From JBMYTN01 sp049604415 (GTDB lineage: Bacteria > Pseudomonadota > Alphaproteobacteria > Rhodospirillales > Rhodospirillaceae), in contig JBMYTN010000011.1 in assembly GCA_049604415.1 (NCBI GenBank), positions 1 through 64,000 of the forward strand: DNA of 64,000 nucleotides, in the 5' to 3' direction. How positions within the stretch are numbered: position 1 is the stretch's first letter; each line of letters begins with the position of its first letter. A program made the translations under genes and the position numbers. The notes under the pieces were generated by a model. That model worked only from the letters and a program-made list of their open reading frames with translations, did not search any database and had not been told where the DNA came from. This document shows positions 45,573 to 55,405 of this stretch, one piece after another.

Positions 45573-46486
45573 TATCCTCCCTGCCTGGGCTATCCGGCCT
45601 GCCGCGCTCCGACCTTCCCTCTGGCGAGGATCCAACCGCCCGCCTGTTGCCCTGGATGGTGGCGGTGATGGTGTTCATCGCCGCCCAGGCCCTCTGCGGA
45701 GCCTTTGCCGTTTCGGATGTGGTCGACCAATGGACCCGGGATGCGGTTGGCACCCTGACCGTGCAGATCGAGCCGCCGGGGGTGGATGCCCAAGCCGCGA
45801 CCGAGACCGACCGGCGGGTCAAGGTGGTGATGGACATTTTGTCCGATCATCCCGCCGTGGCCGAGGCCCGCGATATTCCAGAGCCGGAGTTGCGCGCATT
45901 GATGGAACCCTGGCTTGGCGCACCGGCTTTGGTGATGGATCTGCCCTTGCCGCGCCTGATCGATGTAACCCTTAATCCGGACATGGCGATGGATGTGGCC
46001 AGCCTGAGCGACACATTGGTCAGCGCCGTCCCCGGAGCCACCGTGGATGACCACCGGGTCTGGCTCAATCGGTTGGTGGATCTGGCCGAGGGTTTGTCCC
46101 TGCTGGCCTTTTCCGCCGTTGCCTTGGTCACCGCAGCCACCGCCCTGGCCGTGATCCATGCCACCCGATCGGGCCTGTCGATGTATCACGGCACCATTGA
46201 TGTGCTGCACATCATTGGCGCGCAAGACGACTATATTGCCGGACAATTCGCGCGGCGCGGCCTCATCCTTGGCTTGAAGGGCGGAGTCATGGGGCTTATC
46301 CTGGCCATACCCGCCCTATTCTTGATCGGCCTATTGATTGATCGGCTTGAGGGCGGTTTTATTCCAGAAGCCACATTGGGCTTGTCCGAATGGTTGATCC
46401 TGGCCTGCCTCCCAATCGCCTCCGGCCTGTTGGCCATGGTGACCGCGCGGTTCACGGTCTTGAGAAATCTCGCACGCCTGACTTGA
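45569..46486 (+). CDS. ftsX: Cell division protein FtsX
   Basis: Permease-like partner of FtsE, 305 residues. There is one N-terminal membrane segment (about 28-50), an extracytoplasmic loop that in the family activates amidase cofactors, then three membrane segments (about 170-195, 225-250 and 275-297). The MYHGTIDVLHIIGAQDDYIAGQFARRG motif before the third is typical of FtsX. The ATG overlaps the ftsE stop, so the pair is translationally coupled. Confidence 0.94.
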   Translation: MISSLPGLSGLPRSDLPSGEDPTARLLPWMVAVMVFIAAQALCGAFAVSDVVDQWTRDAVGTLTVQIEPPGVDAQAATETDRRVKVVMDILSDHPAVAEARDIPEPELRALMEPWLGAPALVMDLPLPRLIDVTLNPDMAMDVASLSDTLVSAVPGATVDDHRVWLNRLVDLAEGLSLLAFSAVALVTAATALAVIHATRSGLSMYHGTIDVLHIIGAQDDYIAGQFARRGLILGLKGGVMGLILAIPALFLIGLLIDRLEGGFIPEATLGLSEWLILACLPIASGLLAMVTARFTVLRNLARLT

Positions 46487-46518
46487 CCGTTTACCCGGAT
46501 CCAGCAGCCGACCCTGCC

Positions 46519-47142
46519 ATGTCGCCCAAAGCCGCTTCTCCCTTCGTGGTCCTGCGTCGCGCCTTGCTGCTGTTTGGCGCATTGGCGCTGTGCTGGCTGG
46601 CGGGTCTGGCCTGGTTTATCACCTCCCTGCCCGATGGCCCGCCAACGGACACTCTGCGCACCGATGCGATTGTGGTTCTGACCGGCGGTCGCGATCGTCT
46701 GCCGGAAGGGTTGGAGTTGCTGGCGCAAAACAAGGCCGATCTGCTGTTTGTCTCCGGTGTCGGCGAGGATGTCACCTTAGGGGATCTGGAGCGCGTGACC
46801 GGCCCGCTGCCCGGAAATCTGGCCCATCGGGTGGTGTTGGGACATGCGGCCCTGAACACAGCAGGCAACGCCCAGGAAACCGCACGCTGGGTTGCCGAGA
46901 ACAACATTGCCAGCATCCGCCTGGTCACCACGGCCTTTCACATGCCCCGCTCCCTGGCCGAATTTCGCGCCGCCTTGCCCGCCGTGACCGTGACCCCGCA
47001 TCCGGTGTTTCCGGAGGAGATCCGTCATGCGGATTGGTGGCGACGCCCGGGCACGGCCTATTTGCTGGCCCAGGAATTTACCAAATATCTTCTCGTCCAA
47101 GCCCGTTTGGTGCTATCTCCGGCAGTAGAAGCCGCTGCCTAA
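46519..47142 (+). CDS. YdcF/DUF218 family envelope protein
   Basis: A 207-residue protein with one N-terminal membrane segment (about 15-38) and a DUF218/YdcF domain with IVVLTGGRDRL, LLFVSGVG, GHAALNTAGNAQETARWV and TTAFHMPRSLAEF. The DUF218 family includes vancomycin-resistance SanA-type and putative envelope proteins; a nucleotide- or SAM-like pocket has been proposed. It sits between ftsX and plsC in the same direction; this ftsE-ftsX-ydcF-plsC order is frequent in alphaproteobacteria. ATG 46519 lies 32 bp after the ftsX stop, within the longer open frame from 46390. Confidence 0.88.
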   Translation: MSPKAASPFVVLRRALLLFGALALCWLAGLAWFITSLPDGPPTDTLRTDAIVVLTGGRDRLPEGLELLAQNKADLLFVSGVGEDVTLGDLERVTGPLPGNLAHRVVLGHAALNTAGNAQETARWVAENNIASIRLVTTAFHMPRSLAEFRAALPAVTVTPHPVFPEEIRHADWWRRPGTAYLLAQEFTKYLLVQARLVLSPAVEAAA

Positions 47143-47175
47143 TCTCCTTTTTGGCAGCCCCCGGAGCCATTGATC

Positions 47176-47919
47176 ATGTCCTATGCGGTTGCCGTTCTGC
47201 GCTCGGTTCTGTTCAACCTGTTTTACATTGGCTGGACGGCGATGCTGGGCCTGCTGTGCCTGCCATTGTTGCTGGCGGGATCCCATGACCGGATCCAGGC
47301 CTGCGCCCGGTTGTGGCTGTCCGGGTTCCGCAAGGCCGCCCGGATCCTGCTGGGTCTAGACTATCGGGTGGAAGGGCTGGAACATGTGCCCCAAGGGGCC
47401 TGCCTGATTGCCGCCAAACATCAAAGTGCCTTTGAAACCTTTGTTTTTCACGCCCTGTTGGACGACCCGGTCTATGTGCTGAAACAGGAGCTGATGCAGA
47501 TCCCGCTGCTGGGCTGGTACATGGCCCGAGCCGGAATGATTGGCATTGATCGCTCTGGCGGGGCCAAGGCGCTGAAAGGCATGCTGCGGGAAGCAAAAAA
47601 GGCGGTCGGCAAGGGACGTCAAATCGTCATTTTCCCCGAAGGCACCCGGACCATGCCCGGCAAACCGAAACCCTATCAGCCCGGGGTCGCCGCCTTGGCC
47701 CTGTCCTTAGAGGTCCCCGTGATCCCGGTGGCGGTCAATTCCGGCCTGTTCTGGCCCCGCAACAGCTTCGTAAAGACTCCAGGCACCATCACCATCCAGA
47801 TTTTGCCACCTCTGGAGAGCGGTCTGACCCGCAAAGCCTTCATGGGAGCCCTGGAAAACGCCATTGAGGGTGCGTCCACCGCGCTTTTGCCCGCTCCAGA
47901 GGCATCCGAACCCCCCTAA
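47176..47919 (+). CDS. plsC: 1-acyl-sn-glycerol-3-phosphate acyltransferase
   Basis: Membrane enzyme that makes phosphatidic acid from lysophosphatidic acid and acyl-ACP or acyl-CoA. The catalytic motif reads HQSAFE, that is HX4E rather than the usual HX4D; other alphaproteobacterial PlsC proteins carry the same form. Motif III is FPEGTRTMPG, and motif IV is VIPVAVNSG. One membrane segment lies near residues 13-35. ATG 47176 is used; TTG 47170 is just upstream. Length 247 fits. Confidence 0.92.
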   Translation: MSYAVAVLRSVLFNLFYIGWTAMLGLLCLPLLLAGSHDRIQACARLWLSGFRKAARILLGLDYRVEGLEHVPQGACLIAAKHQSAFETFVFHALLDDPVYVLKQELMQIPLLGWYMARAGMIGIDRSGGAKALKGMLREAKKAVGKGRQIVIFPEGTRTMPGKPKPYQPGVAALALSLEVPVIPVAVNSGLFWPRNSFVKTPGTITIQILPPLESGLTRKAFMGALENAIEGASTALLPAPEASEPP

Positions 47920-48151
47920 AGACAAAACGGGCTTCCCTCCTTGCGCCACTTCCTATAGGGTGCGCGCAAGAAAATATTGCAGTGCAGCAAATGCTCCGGC
48001 GATCAACGCTGGCCCACTGCTGATGCCCTCATCCCCCAGGGAGTATCGTCTGTTTGGTCCCCCGCCCGAGGCTTGTCCAGAGCCCCGCGTGGACCGGTTT
48101 GTTTTGCTTTGGCTTGTTTTGAATTTTTTGCAGACGCTCTGGAGAGCCCGC

Positions 48152-49639
48152 ATGGACGTCACCTTGTCGACCCTGAAACGGGAATGGTTCGGGAATATCC
48201 GCGCCGATATTCTGGCGGGAATCGTGGTCGCTCTGGCACTGATTCCCGAAGCGATCTCCTTTTCCATCATCGCCGGGGTCGATCCCAAAGTCGGGCTTTA
48301 TGCCTCCTTCTCCATAGCTGTCATCACCGCCATTGCCGGGGGCCGTCCCGGCATGATCTCTGCGGCCACGGCAGCCACGGCGGTCCTGATGGTGACCCTA
48401 GTGCGCGATCATGGCCTGCAATATCTGCTCGCCGCGACGGTTTTGGCCGGTGTGCTGCAGGTCGGCGCGGGCGTGTTGAAGCTGAGCACCGTGATGCGCT
48501 TTGTGTCCAAATCGGTGATGACCGGCTTCGTCAACGCCTTGGCGATTTTGATTTTCTTAGCCCAGCTGCCCGAGCTGATCGATGTGCCCCTGATCACCTA
48601 TCCGATGATCGCGGGCGGCCTGGCCATCATCTATCTGCTGCCCTATGTGACCCGGGCTGTGCCCTCGCCGCTGATCTGCATCATCGTCCTGACCGCCTTG
48701 GCCATGCTGCTGGATCTGGATGTCCGCACCGTCGAGGATATGGGGCAATTGCCCGACACCTTGCCGGTGTTCCTGCTGCCGGATATTCCGCTCAATCTGG
48801 AAACCCTGTGGATCATCCTGCCCTATTCCGCTGCCATCGCCGCCGTGGGTCTGCTGGAATCCTTAATGACCGCCTCCATTGTTGATGAGCTGACCGACAG
48901 CACCAGCGACAAGACCCGGGAATGTGTCGGCCAAGGCCTGGCCAATTGCGCCACCGGCTTTATCGGCGGCATGGCGGGCTGTGCGATGATCGGCCAGTCG
49001 GTGATCAATGTGAAATCCGGCGGGCGCGGGCGGCTCTCGACCTTCGCGGCGGGGATTTTGCTGCTGATCTTTTGTGTCGTCCTGGGCGAATGGGTCAAAC
49101 AGATCCCGATGCCGGCCCTGGTGGCAATCATGATCATGGTCTCCATCGGCACCTTCTCCTGGACGTCGCTGAAGGATCTGCGGGTCCATCCGCGCAGCTC
49201 CTCCATTGTCATGCTGGCCACCGTCATCGTCGTGGTCGCCACCCATAATCTGGCCCTGGGGGTTCTGGTCGGGGTGCTGCTGTCAGGCGTGTTCTTCGCC
49301 TGGAAGATCGCGCAAATTTTCCGCGTCACCTCAGAGGCCTCCGAAGACGGCACCGCCCGGACCTATCGGGTCGAGGGCCAAGTGTTTTTCGCCTCCGTGG
49401 ACAATTTCCTGGCCGCCTTCGATTTCAAAGAGGCTTTGGAAAAGGTCACAATCGATGTCAGCCATGCCCATATCTGGGACATTTCCAGCGTCTCGGCTTT
49501 GGATAAGGTGGTGCTGAAGTTCCGCCGAGAAGGCGCGGAGGTGGAGATTATCGGGCTCAACCGGGCCAGCGAGACCATCGTTGACCGGCTGGCCATTCAC
49601 GACAAGCCCGGGGCGCTGGATCGCCTGATGGGGCATTGA
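48152..49639 (+). CDS. SulP family anion transporter with STAS domain
   Basis: A 495-residue inner-membrane transporter of the SulP/SLC26 family, which moves sulfate, bicarbonate or other anions. About ten to twelve membrane segments run from residue 20 to about 385 (LAGIVVALALIPEAISFSIIAGVDPKVGLYASF is the family start). The C-terminal STAS domain (about 395-495) ends with DISSVSALDKVVLKF. Na+-coupled bicarbonate or sulfate uptake is possible; sequence alone does not decide. ATG 48152 with GGAGAG upstream is used. A UspA-family gene follows 27 bp later. Confidence 0.9.
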   Translation: MDVTLSTLKREWFGNIRADILAGIVVALALIPEAISFSIIAGVDPKVGLYASFSIAVITAIAGGRPGMISAATAATAVLMVTLVRDHGLQYLLAATVLAGVLQVGAGVLKLSTVMRFVSKSVMTGFVNALAILIFLAQLPELIDVPLITYPMIAGGLAIIYLLPYVTRAVPSPLICIIVLTALAMLLDLDVRTVEDMGQLPDTLPVFLLPDIPLNLETLWIILPYSAAIAAVGLLESLMTASIVDELTDSTSDKTRECVGQGLANCATGFIGGMAGCAMIGQSVINVKSGGRGRLSTFAAGILLLIFCVVLGEWVKQIPMPALVAIMIMVSIGTFSWTSLKDLRVHPRSSSIVMLATVIVVVATHNLALGVLVGVLLSGVFFAWKIAQIFRVTSEASEDGTARTYRVEGQVFFASVDNFLAAFDFKEALEKVTIDVSHAHIWDISSVSALDKVVLKFRREGAEVEIIGLNRASETIVDRLAIHDKPGALDRLMGH

Positions 49640-49666
49640 TGACGACAGGGACTTTTGGGGGCGGCC

Positions 49667-50521
49667 ATGGCCACAGTCAGCGCATTCATTGATGCATCGG
49701 TTTACACCCGCAGTGTGTGCGACCATGCGGCCTGGGCGGCGCAACGCTTAAAGGGGTCCCTCGACCTGATCCATGTTCTGACCCGCAACAGCGACAGCGG
49801 GCTGCATTCTGATTTCAGCGGCAGCATGGAAGCCGAGGGCCGGGAGCATCTGCTCCAAGAGCTTGCCGAGCTGGATGAAGAGCGCGCCAAATTGGCCATG
49901 AAGCGCGGTCGCCTGATCCTGCAGGACGCCAAGGGCTTGGTGAGCGAAGCCGGAGGCCCTGCGGCCAACACCCGCCTGCGCCATGGCGATCTGGTCGAAG
50001 CCATTGCTGATTTCGAAGCCGATGCCGAGCTGTTGGTGATCGGCAAGCGCGGCGAGGCGGCCGACTTCGCCACCTTGCATCTAGGCTCCAATCTGGAGCG
50101 GGTGGTTCGCGCCAGCCACAAGCCAGTTCTGGTCGCCGCCCGGGCCTTTAAGCCAATCAGCAAGGCCCTGATCGCCTTTGATGGCGGCACCAGCGCCTTG
50201 AAGGCCGTCGACATGGTCTCGCGCAGTCCGCTGTTTGAGGGCGTCTCGATCCGCCTGTTGATGGTCGCCCCGGAATCCAGCCGGGCGCAAAAAAAGCTGG
50301 AAAGCGCAGCTGACAGCCTACGCGGCGGTGGGTTGACCGTGGAAACCGTCCTGTTCCAAGGCCATGCGGATCAAGTCATCACCCGTCAGGTTGAGGCCGA
50401 GGATATCGAGCTGCTGGTCATGGGGGCCTATGGCCATTCCCGGATCCGGTCCTTGATCATTGGGTCGACCACGTCGGAAATGATCCGGGGCTGCCAGATC
50501 CCGCTTCTGCTGGTGCGCTAA
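49667..50521 (+). CDS. Tandem universal stress protein
   Basis: A 284-residue cytoplasmic protein made of two UspA domains (about 1-150 and 155-284). The second domain has the ATP-site pattern MGAYGHSRIRSLIIGSTTSEM; the first has VIGKRGEAADFATLHLGSNLERVVR. UspA proteins bind ATP or AMP and help cells survive stress. Its placement directly behind the SulP transporter on the same strand occurs in other bacteria and suggests regulation of, or response to, anion transport, which is not proven. ATG 49667 is preceded by GGGGGCGG. Confidence 0.88.
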   Translation: MATVSAFIDASVYTRSVCDHAAWAAQRLKGSLDLIHVLTRNSDSGLHSDFSGSMEAEGREHLLQELAELDEERAKLAMKRGRLILQDAKGLVSEAGGPAANTRLRHGDLVEAIADFEADAELLVIGKRGEAADFATLHLGSNLERVVRASHKPVLVAARAFKPISKALIAFDGGTSALKAVDMVSRSPLFEGVSIRLLMVAPESSRAQKKLESAADSLRGGGLTVETVLFQGHADQVITRQVEAEDIELLVMGAYGHSRIRSLIIGSTTSEMIRGCQIPLLLVR

Positions 50522-51232
50522 TCAACCCTTTTGATCGGCGCGAATTGGGCGTCAAAATCCGCCGTTGACGGCATCGGCAGGCTGGCCCGCTGATCCAGAT
50601 CTCGGACCACCCCGCGCAGATCCTCCAGCAAGGCAACCCGGTCTTCCTGGCTGATATAAGGGCACATGATAGGCGATGAAGGGCTCGAGCACGTCGAGCC
50701 CGACATAGCCCAGGCTGCCCTGAAAAAAGTGCCGCATCATTCCCAACGCCAGATCGCCATGGATCGCATCGGGCCCGAACATATGCGCCCGTCCGCCCAG
50801 GCTGAAGGCCACCAAAGCCCGTTTGCCCTTCAGGCCGCCCTGATCATAAATCCGCTTGCCGCCATAAAACGGCCCGGACAGGAACACCCTGTCGATCCAA
50901 CCTTTCAGAATCGCCGGGGTGCCAAACCAATGCAGCGGAAAGGTGAACACCAGCAGGTCGGCGCTCAGGACCTTGTCCACTTCAGCCGCAATATCCGGGG
51001 CCAAGGTCCCAGCCTTAAAGCCAATGCGTTGTTCCAGGGCATAGGTCAGATGGGTCGGATCGGTCCGCTGCTGAAAATCCGCTGGGCTGGCCACCGGGTT
51101 AAACCGCATGGCGTACAAATCAGACTGCACCAAGTCAGCCCCTTGGCGGGTCAGTTCCGCTGCGATCTCATCGCGCATGGCGGTGACAAATGAATCCGCC
51201 TCGGAATGGGCGTGGATGAGGTGGACTTTCAA
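50518..51232 (-). pseudogene. Frameshifted NAD(P)H dehydrogenase (quinone)-type flavodoxin-fold protein
   Basis: Two overlapping minus-strand frames together encode one flavodoxin-like NAD(P)H:quinone reductase. The first starts at TTG 51232 (KVHLIHAHSEADSF) and carries the FMN loop FTFPLHWFGTPAILKGWIDRV and the FYGGKRIYDQGG region through EPFIAYHVP. The second frame then continues the family sequence YISQEDRVALLEDLRGVV to the stop at 50518. A single extra base near 50658-50659 (CCCTTATATC where CCCTATATC is expected) separates them. It may be a real inactivating mutation, a sequencing error, or less likely slippage. The downstream end abuts the UspA gene. Confidence 0.8.
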
Positions 51233-51354
51233 GGGCGGGCTCCCTGGCTCACATGCGGTGCTAAACACTTCCAAGAGAATGCCCGGATTTCGCCCAGGAT
51301 CAATGCTACTGTCCCCCACAGTGAGAGTCGCAAAACCGTAAAGGACCTTCAACC

Positions 51355-53682
51355 ATGCTGCGTTTGCCCTCTGGTGCAGAGCTTTTGAAGGATCGCGCCG
51401 CCATTTTGCTGCGCGGCCTGATCGGGTTTGTCCAAGGCCTTTGCCTCTATATCTTCTATCGGCTTTCTGAGCTGTCTGAGCCGCTGTTTGGCTATGCCGA
51501 GGAGGCATGGCTGCGGATGATCACCGTGGGCGTGATGGTGGCGCTGTTTGCGCCCCTACCAGCCCTGTTTGGGGTCACCCATCTGCCCCGGACCCGCTTG
51601 GCCCTGTGGTCGGGGATCGCCTTGGTCTATGTCGCAGCCATGGGCGCATTCAACCTCAGCACCGGATTGGAGATCGGCGATCTGGGTCCCTTGCCCTTTG
51701 TGCTGCCCCTCGCCGTGCTCTACATCGCCCATGAATTCGTCATCTCCGGTAACCAAGACGGGCAAAAAATCGCCCGCTACGAGACCTTTTTTGACAATGC
51801 CTGGAGCCATGCCTTTCAAGCGGGCTTGGCCGGGCTGTTTCTCGGGCTGTTCTGGCTGGTGCTCGCGCTCGGGGCTTGGTTGTTTGCCCTGATCGAGCTG
51901 ACCCTGATCGAAGACATCATCTATGACGAGTCCTTCGCCCTGATCGCCTCGCCAATCATGTTCGCTTTGGGTGTCCATTTGACCGATGCGGAGCGGCGTC
52001 TGACCCGGGGCACGGTCAATATCGCATTGTCCCTGTCTTCTTGGATCGCGATCCTGATGACCTTGGTCCTGGGGACCTTTTTGATCGCCTTGTTGTTCAC
52101 CGGGGTCGACAAGCTGTGGGAGGCTGGGTTTTCCACCGCATTGGCCCTGGGGGCGGCCATCTTGATGATCTTCCTGATCAATGCGGCCTATCAGGATGGC
52201 GAGACCCCGCCGTCAAAGGCCTTGCGCGCCGTGATCCGCTTCAGTGCCTTGCCTCTGACAGGACTGTTGTTGGTCGCAGCCTATGGCCTGTGGCTGCGCA
52301 CGGAGCAATATGGCCTGTCGCCCTCCCGCGTGCTTGGCTGGATCGGTTTGATCCTGAGCGCCTGGTACGCCCTGGGGTATGTCGCGGCGGCGGCCAAGCC
52401 CGGGCCTTGGATGGCCTTGCTGCGCCCGGTGAATATTGGCGGGGCTTTGGTGGTGATGGTGCTGTTTACGCTGATGCTGACACCGATCCTGAACCCCGCC
52501 AGGGTGACGGTTTCCAATCAGATCGAGCGTCTGACCTCCGGCGACGTGTCCCTGGACCGGTTCGATTTCGCCTATCTGACCCGCAATGCGGTCCAGCCCT
52601 GGGGCCGGGCGGCCTTGGAAGAGCTCGCCGCCACGTCTCCAGAGACGTTCGATGGGGACAGCGTTGCAGATGCTGACCAGATTCCCTTGTTGGCCCAAGC
52701 CGCCTTGGACGGTACGGACAGCTATCGGGATGTGACCATCATTGCCCGGCGCCAAGACGCAATCCGCACCATTGGCGGCACACCGATCCCGCCCTTGGCC
52801 CTGATGCCGCAAATCGGTCGGGACCCGGTGGAGCAATGTGTCTCGCGATTGAACTGGAAGGAGCGCGATGCGGAGGAACCGCTGCCGCTCTGCCTGGGTC
52901 GGATGATGGATCTGGAGGGCGATGGCACCGAAGGCCTGCTGCTCTGGTTGCCCGAAGACACCGCCAGCCCCCGGCTGTGGTGGATCAAGCCCACCGAAGA
53001 CGGGGCCTGGCAGCTCCGCGCCCATAGCGTTGCTCCGGCGGTTGCGGCAGGGCCGGGTGGCAGGACCGCACCTGACCTGGATCGATCGGCTGTCATGTCG
53101 GCCTCGGCAGACGCGCTGGCTGGTCATTTGCTCCGGGCCCAGCCCTTGCCCAGTCCGCGCCAAGACCTGGTTATCGGGCCCTATCGCATCCCCGGCTTTG
53201 ATCCCAGTGACGCCCTTTGGCAGGGCCGGACAGAAGACGCCCTGGCGCCCGAAGATGCCGCCCGATTGCCGGACAGCTTGACCAGGCTCTGGGCCTTTCC
53301 GTCGCCCTTACGGGCCTGCCAGCGCAGCATCGATGATCCCGAATGGGACACCAAATGTTACAGCCGTGTCTTGGACTATGATGGCGACGGCCAAGAGGAT
53401 GACATCGCCATCATCCGCTTTTCCGGCATCTATGAACTCAGCGTTCACATGTACACCAACCAAGACAGCGGCTGGCATTTTGCCGGAACCTGGGAGGTGC
53501 AGGAGGACGATGTGGTCGACGCGCTGATCGAATTGGAGGGCGATCTGAGCGCCGGAGAGGCGATCCTGAAGCGCCAGGAGATCATGGTCCAGGGCGCCCA
53601 TATGACCCCCACCATCCTGCCGGATTTGTCTTTCCTCGGCCTGACGTTACCGCTGCAACTGATCTCTGAGTCGCCGCCCTAA
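51355..53682 (+). CDS. DUF4153 multi-spanning membrane protein
   Basis: A 775-residue protein of unknown function. The N-terminal half (about 15-385) has about ten or more hydrophobic segments of DUF4153 type. The C-terminal half (about 390-775) is soluble, contains WWIKPTEDGAWQL and YDGDGQEDDIAI acidic loops reminiscent of FG-GAP-like calcium-binding turns, and is probably extracytoplasmic. A ribosome site lies before ATG 51355 (AAAGGACC). It is divergent from the frameshifted quinone reductase and stands alone. Transport or sensing is possible but not supported by motifs. Confidence 0.8.
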   Translation: MLRLPSGAELLKDRAAILLRGLIGFVQGLCLYIFYRLSELSEPLFGYAEEAWLRMITVGVMVALFAPLPALFGVTHLPRTRLALWSGIALVYVAAMGAFNLSTGLEIGDLGPLPFVLPLAVLYIAHEFVISGNQDGQKIARYETFFDNAWSHAFQAGLAGLFLGLFWLVLALGAWLFALIELTLIEDIIYDESFALIASPIMFALGVHLTDAERRLTRGTVNIALSLSSWIAILMTLVLGTFLIALLFTGVDKLWEAGFSTALALGAAILMIFLINAAYQDGETPPSKALRAVIRFSALPLTGLLLVAAYGLWLRTEQYGLSPSRVLGWIGLILSAWYALGYVAAAAKPGPWMALLRPVNIGGALVVMVLFTLMLTPILNPARVTVSNQIERLTSGDVSLDRFDFAYLTRNAVQPWGRAALEELAATSPETFDGDSVADADQIPLLAQAALDGTDSYRDVTIIARRQDAIRTIGGTPIPPLALMPQIGRDPVEQCVSRLNWKERDAEEPLPLCLGRMMDLEGDGTEGLLLWLPEDTASPRLWWIKPTEDGAWQLRAHSVAPAVAAGPGGRTAPDLDRSAVMSASADALAGHLLRAQPLPSPRQDLVIGPYRIPGFDPSDALWQGRTEDALAPEDAARLPDSLTRLWAFPSPLRACQRSIDDPEWDTKCYSRVLDYDGDGQEDDIAIIRFSGIYELSVHMYTNQDSGWHFAGTWEVQEDDVVDALIELEGDLSAGEAILKRQEIMVQGAHMTPTILPDLSFLGLTLPLQLISESPP

Positions 53683-53683
53683 C

Positions 53684-55277
53684 CTAATAGGCCGCGATGC
53701 CGCCATCGGAGCGCGGATCCACCGCCCCTTCCAGCAAGCCCGAGGGGTGCAGCACAATGGCCCCGGCATGGCCCATCAGATCATCATAGGGATCAACCAA
53801 CCCCACATCATGGCCCCGGTCGCGCAAGCCTTGGACCACCGCCGGATCCATCCGGCTTTCCACCAGCAAGGAGGCCGTGTGGGTGCCCCAGCTGCGCCCA
53901 ATGACCCAGCGCGGCGCGGTCACGGCGGCCTGGAGATCCTGGCCATAAAAAACATGACGGCTAAACACGGCGGCCTGGAATTGCGGCTGGCCGTCTCCGC
54001 CCATGCAGCCATAGGCCATCACCCGCCCATCATTCAGCCGCGCCAAAGCCGGGCTGAGGGTGTGGAACGGCTTGCGCCCGGGCTCCAAAGGATTGGTCGC
54101 CTGTTCGTCTAACGAGAACGCCGCACCGCGATTGTGCCACAGCAGGCCCGTGGTCGGCAGCACGACGCCGGAGCCAAAGGCGTGATAGACGCTTTGAATA
54201 TAGCTGACAGCGCGGCCTTGATTATCGGCGGTGGCCAGCCAGATCGTGTCGCCATCGGTGGACAGCGCCGGTCCTGACGCTGCCTGGCTCATATCCACCT
54301 GGCGCGCCAAGGCCCCAATCCGCTCCGAGCTCAGATAGGCCCCAGGCTGTTCGCGCATCAGCGCCGGATCGCGGATCACCCGATTGCGGATCTCGTAAAC
54401 CAGCTTTGAGGCCTCAATCAGCCCATGCAGGTGATCAATGGTCTCGCCTTCCCGCACCTTCAACTGGCGAAATACCGCCAGCAGCATCATCGCCGTCAAG
54501 CCCTGGGTCGGCGGCGGGGTGTTGTGCAGCACCCCATTGTCCAGGGCCAGGGTCAGGGGACGGCGGCGAGTCGGGCGATGGCGGGCCATATCCTCCCCGG
54601 TGACCGGTGAGCCAATGGCTTTCAAATCCGCCGTGATCGCCTGGGCGATCTCGCCCCGGTAAAAACTGTCCAGACCGCTCTGCCCCAAGCCTTCCAAGAC
54701 CTCGGCCAAACGCTCATTGCGCAGCAGCGCCCCGGCACGGGGGATCCGACCACTGTCTTCCAGGAAGGTCTCGGCAAATCCGGAGCAGCCTTTCAGCGCC
54801 CCGAGCAGACGGCGAGCAGCCTTTTCGTGGGAGCTGGCCACCGGCCAGCCATAGCGGGCATGGGTGACTGCCTCTTCCAGCAGCCGGGACAGCGGCAGAT
54901 GCCCACCCCAGCGCGCCGAAATGTCCAAGGCCGACTGCCAACCGGAGACCGCACCGGCCACCGTCGCTGCTGCTGCGGGACCCTGGACCGGCATTTTGTC
55001 CAAGCCGCGCAGCCGATAGCTGTCCAGGTCCGCCCCGGACCCCGTCGCCCCGGCAGCATCGATGGCGATGGGCGGTTGGTTTGGCTCATGGATCAGCCAA
55101 AACGCATCACCGCCCAGGCCGCACATATGCGGATAGACCACCGAGATCGTCGCCGCAGCGGCCAAGGCGGCCTCGATGGCATTGCCGCCTTCGCGCAGCA
55201 CAGCCAACCCGGCCTGGGCGGCCAGATGGTTGGGTGCGGTAACCATACCCCGCCGGGCGTATCTGGAGGTTATCATC
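53684..55277 (-). CDS. Gamma-glutamyltransferase-family Ntn hydrolase (oxamate amidohydrolase-like)
   Basis: A 531-residue member of the GGT superfamily, which cleaves itself at an internal threonine to become active. NaLA marks (PNHLAAQAGLAVLREGGNAIEAALA) are near the N-terminus. The nucleophile region reads DGDTIWLATADNQGRAVSYIQS, where classical GGTs have NTTH. The DTIW form is like that of oxamate amidohydrolase HpxW and YwrD, so a cytosolic amidohydrolase rather than a glutathione enzyme is likely; no signal peptide is visible. The frame is open far upstream across gpt, but the protein begins at ATG 55277. It is divergent from gpt. Confidence 0.85.
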
Positions 55278-55405
55278 GCCGGGACAACATTCTGCTGGAA
55301 CGACCCAAATAAATGACCATATGCGGGGGTATCTTCTGCCGGGGTCCCCGCCTGGAGAAACTGAGGGCATATCCTACCCCTCTCCGCTTTCGACCGTAAA
55401 TCCTT

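Noticed and set aside
47864..48151. N-terminal extension of the SulP protein into plsC
   Set aside because: The extra sequence is hydrophilic and overlaps plsC; ATG 48152 has a good ribosome site and the family start.
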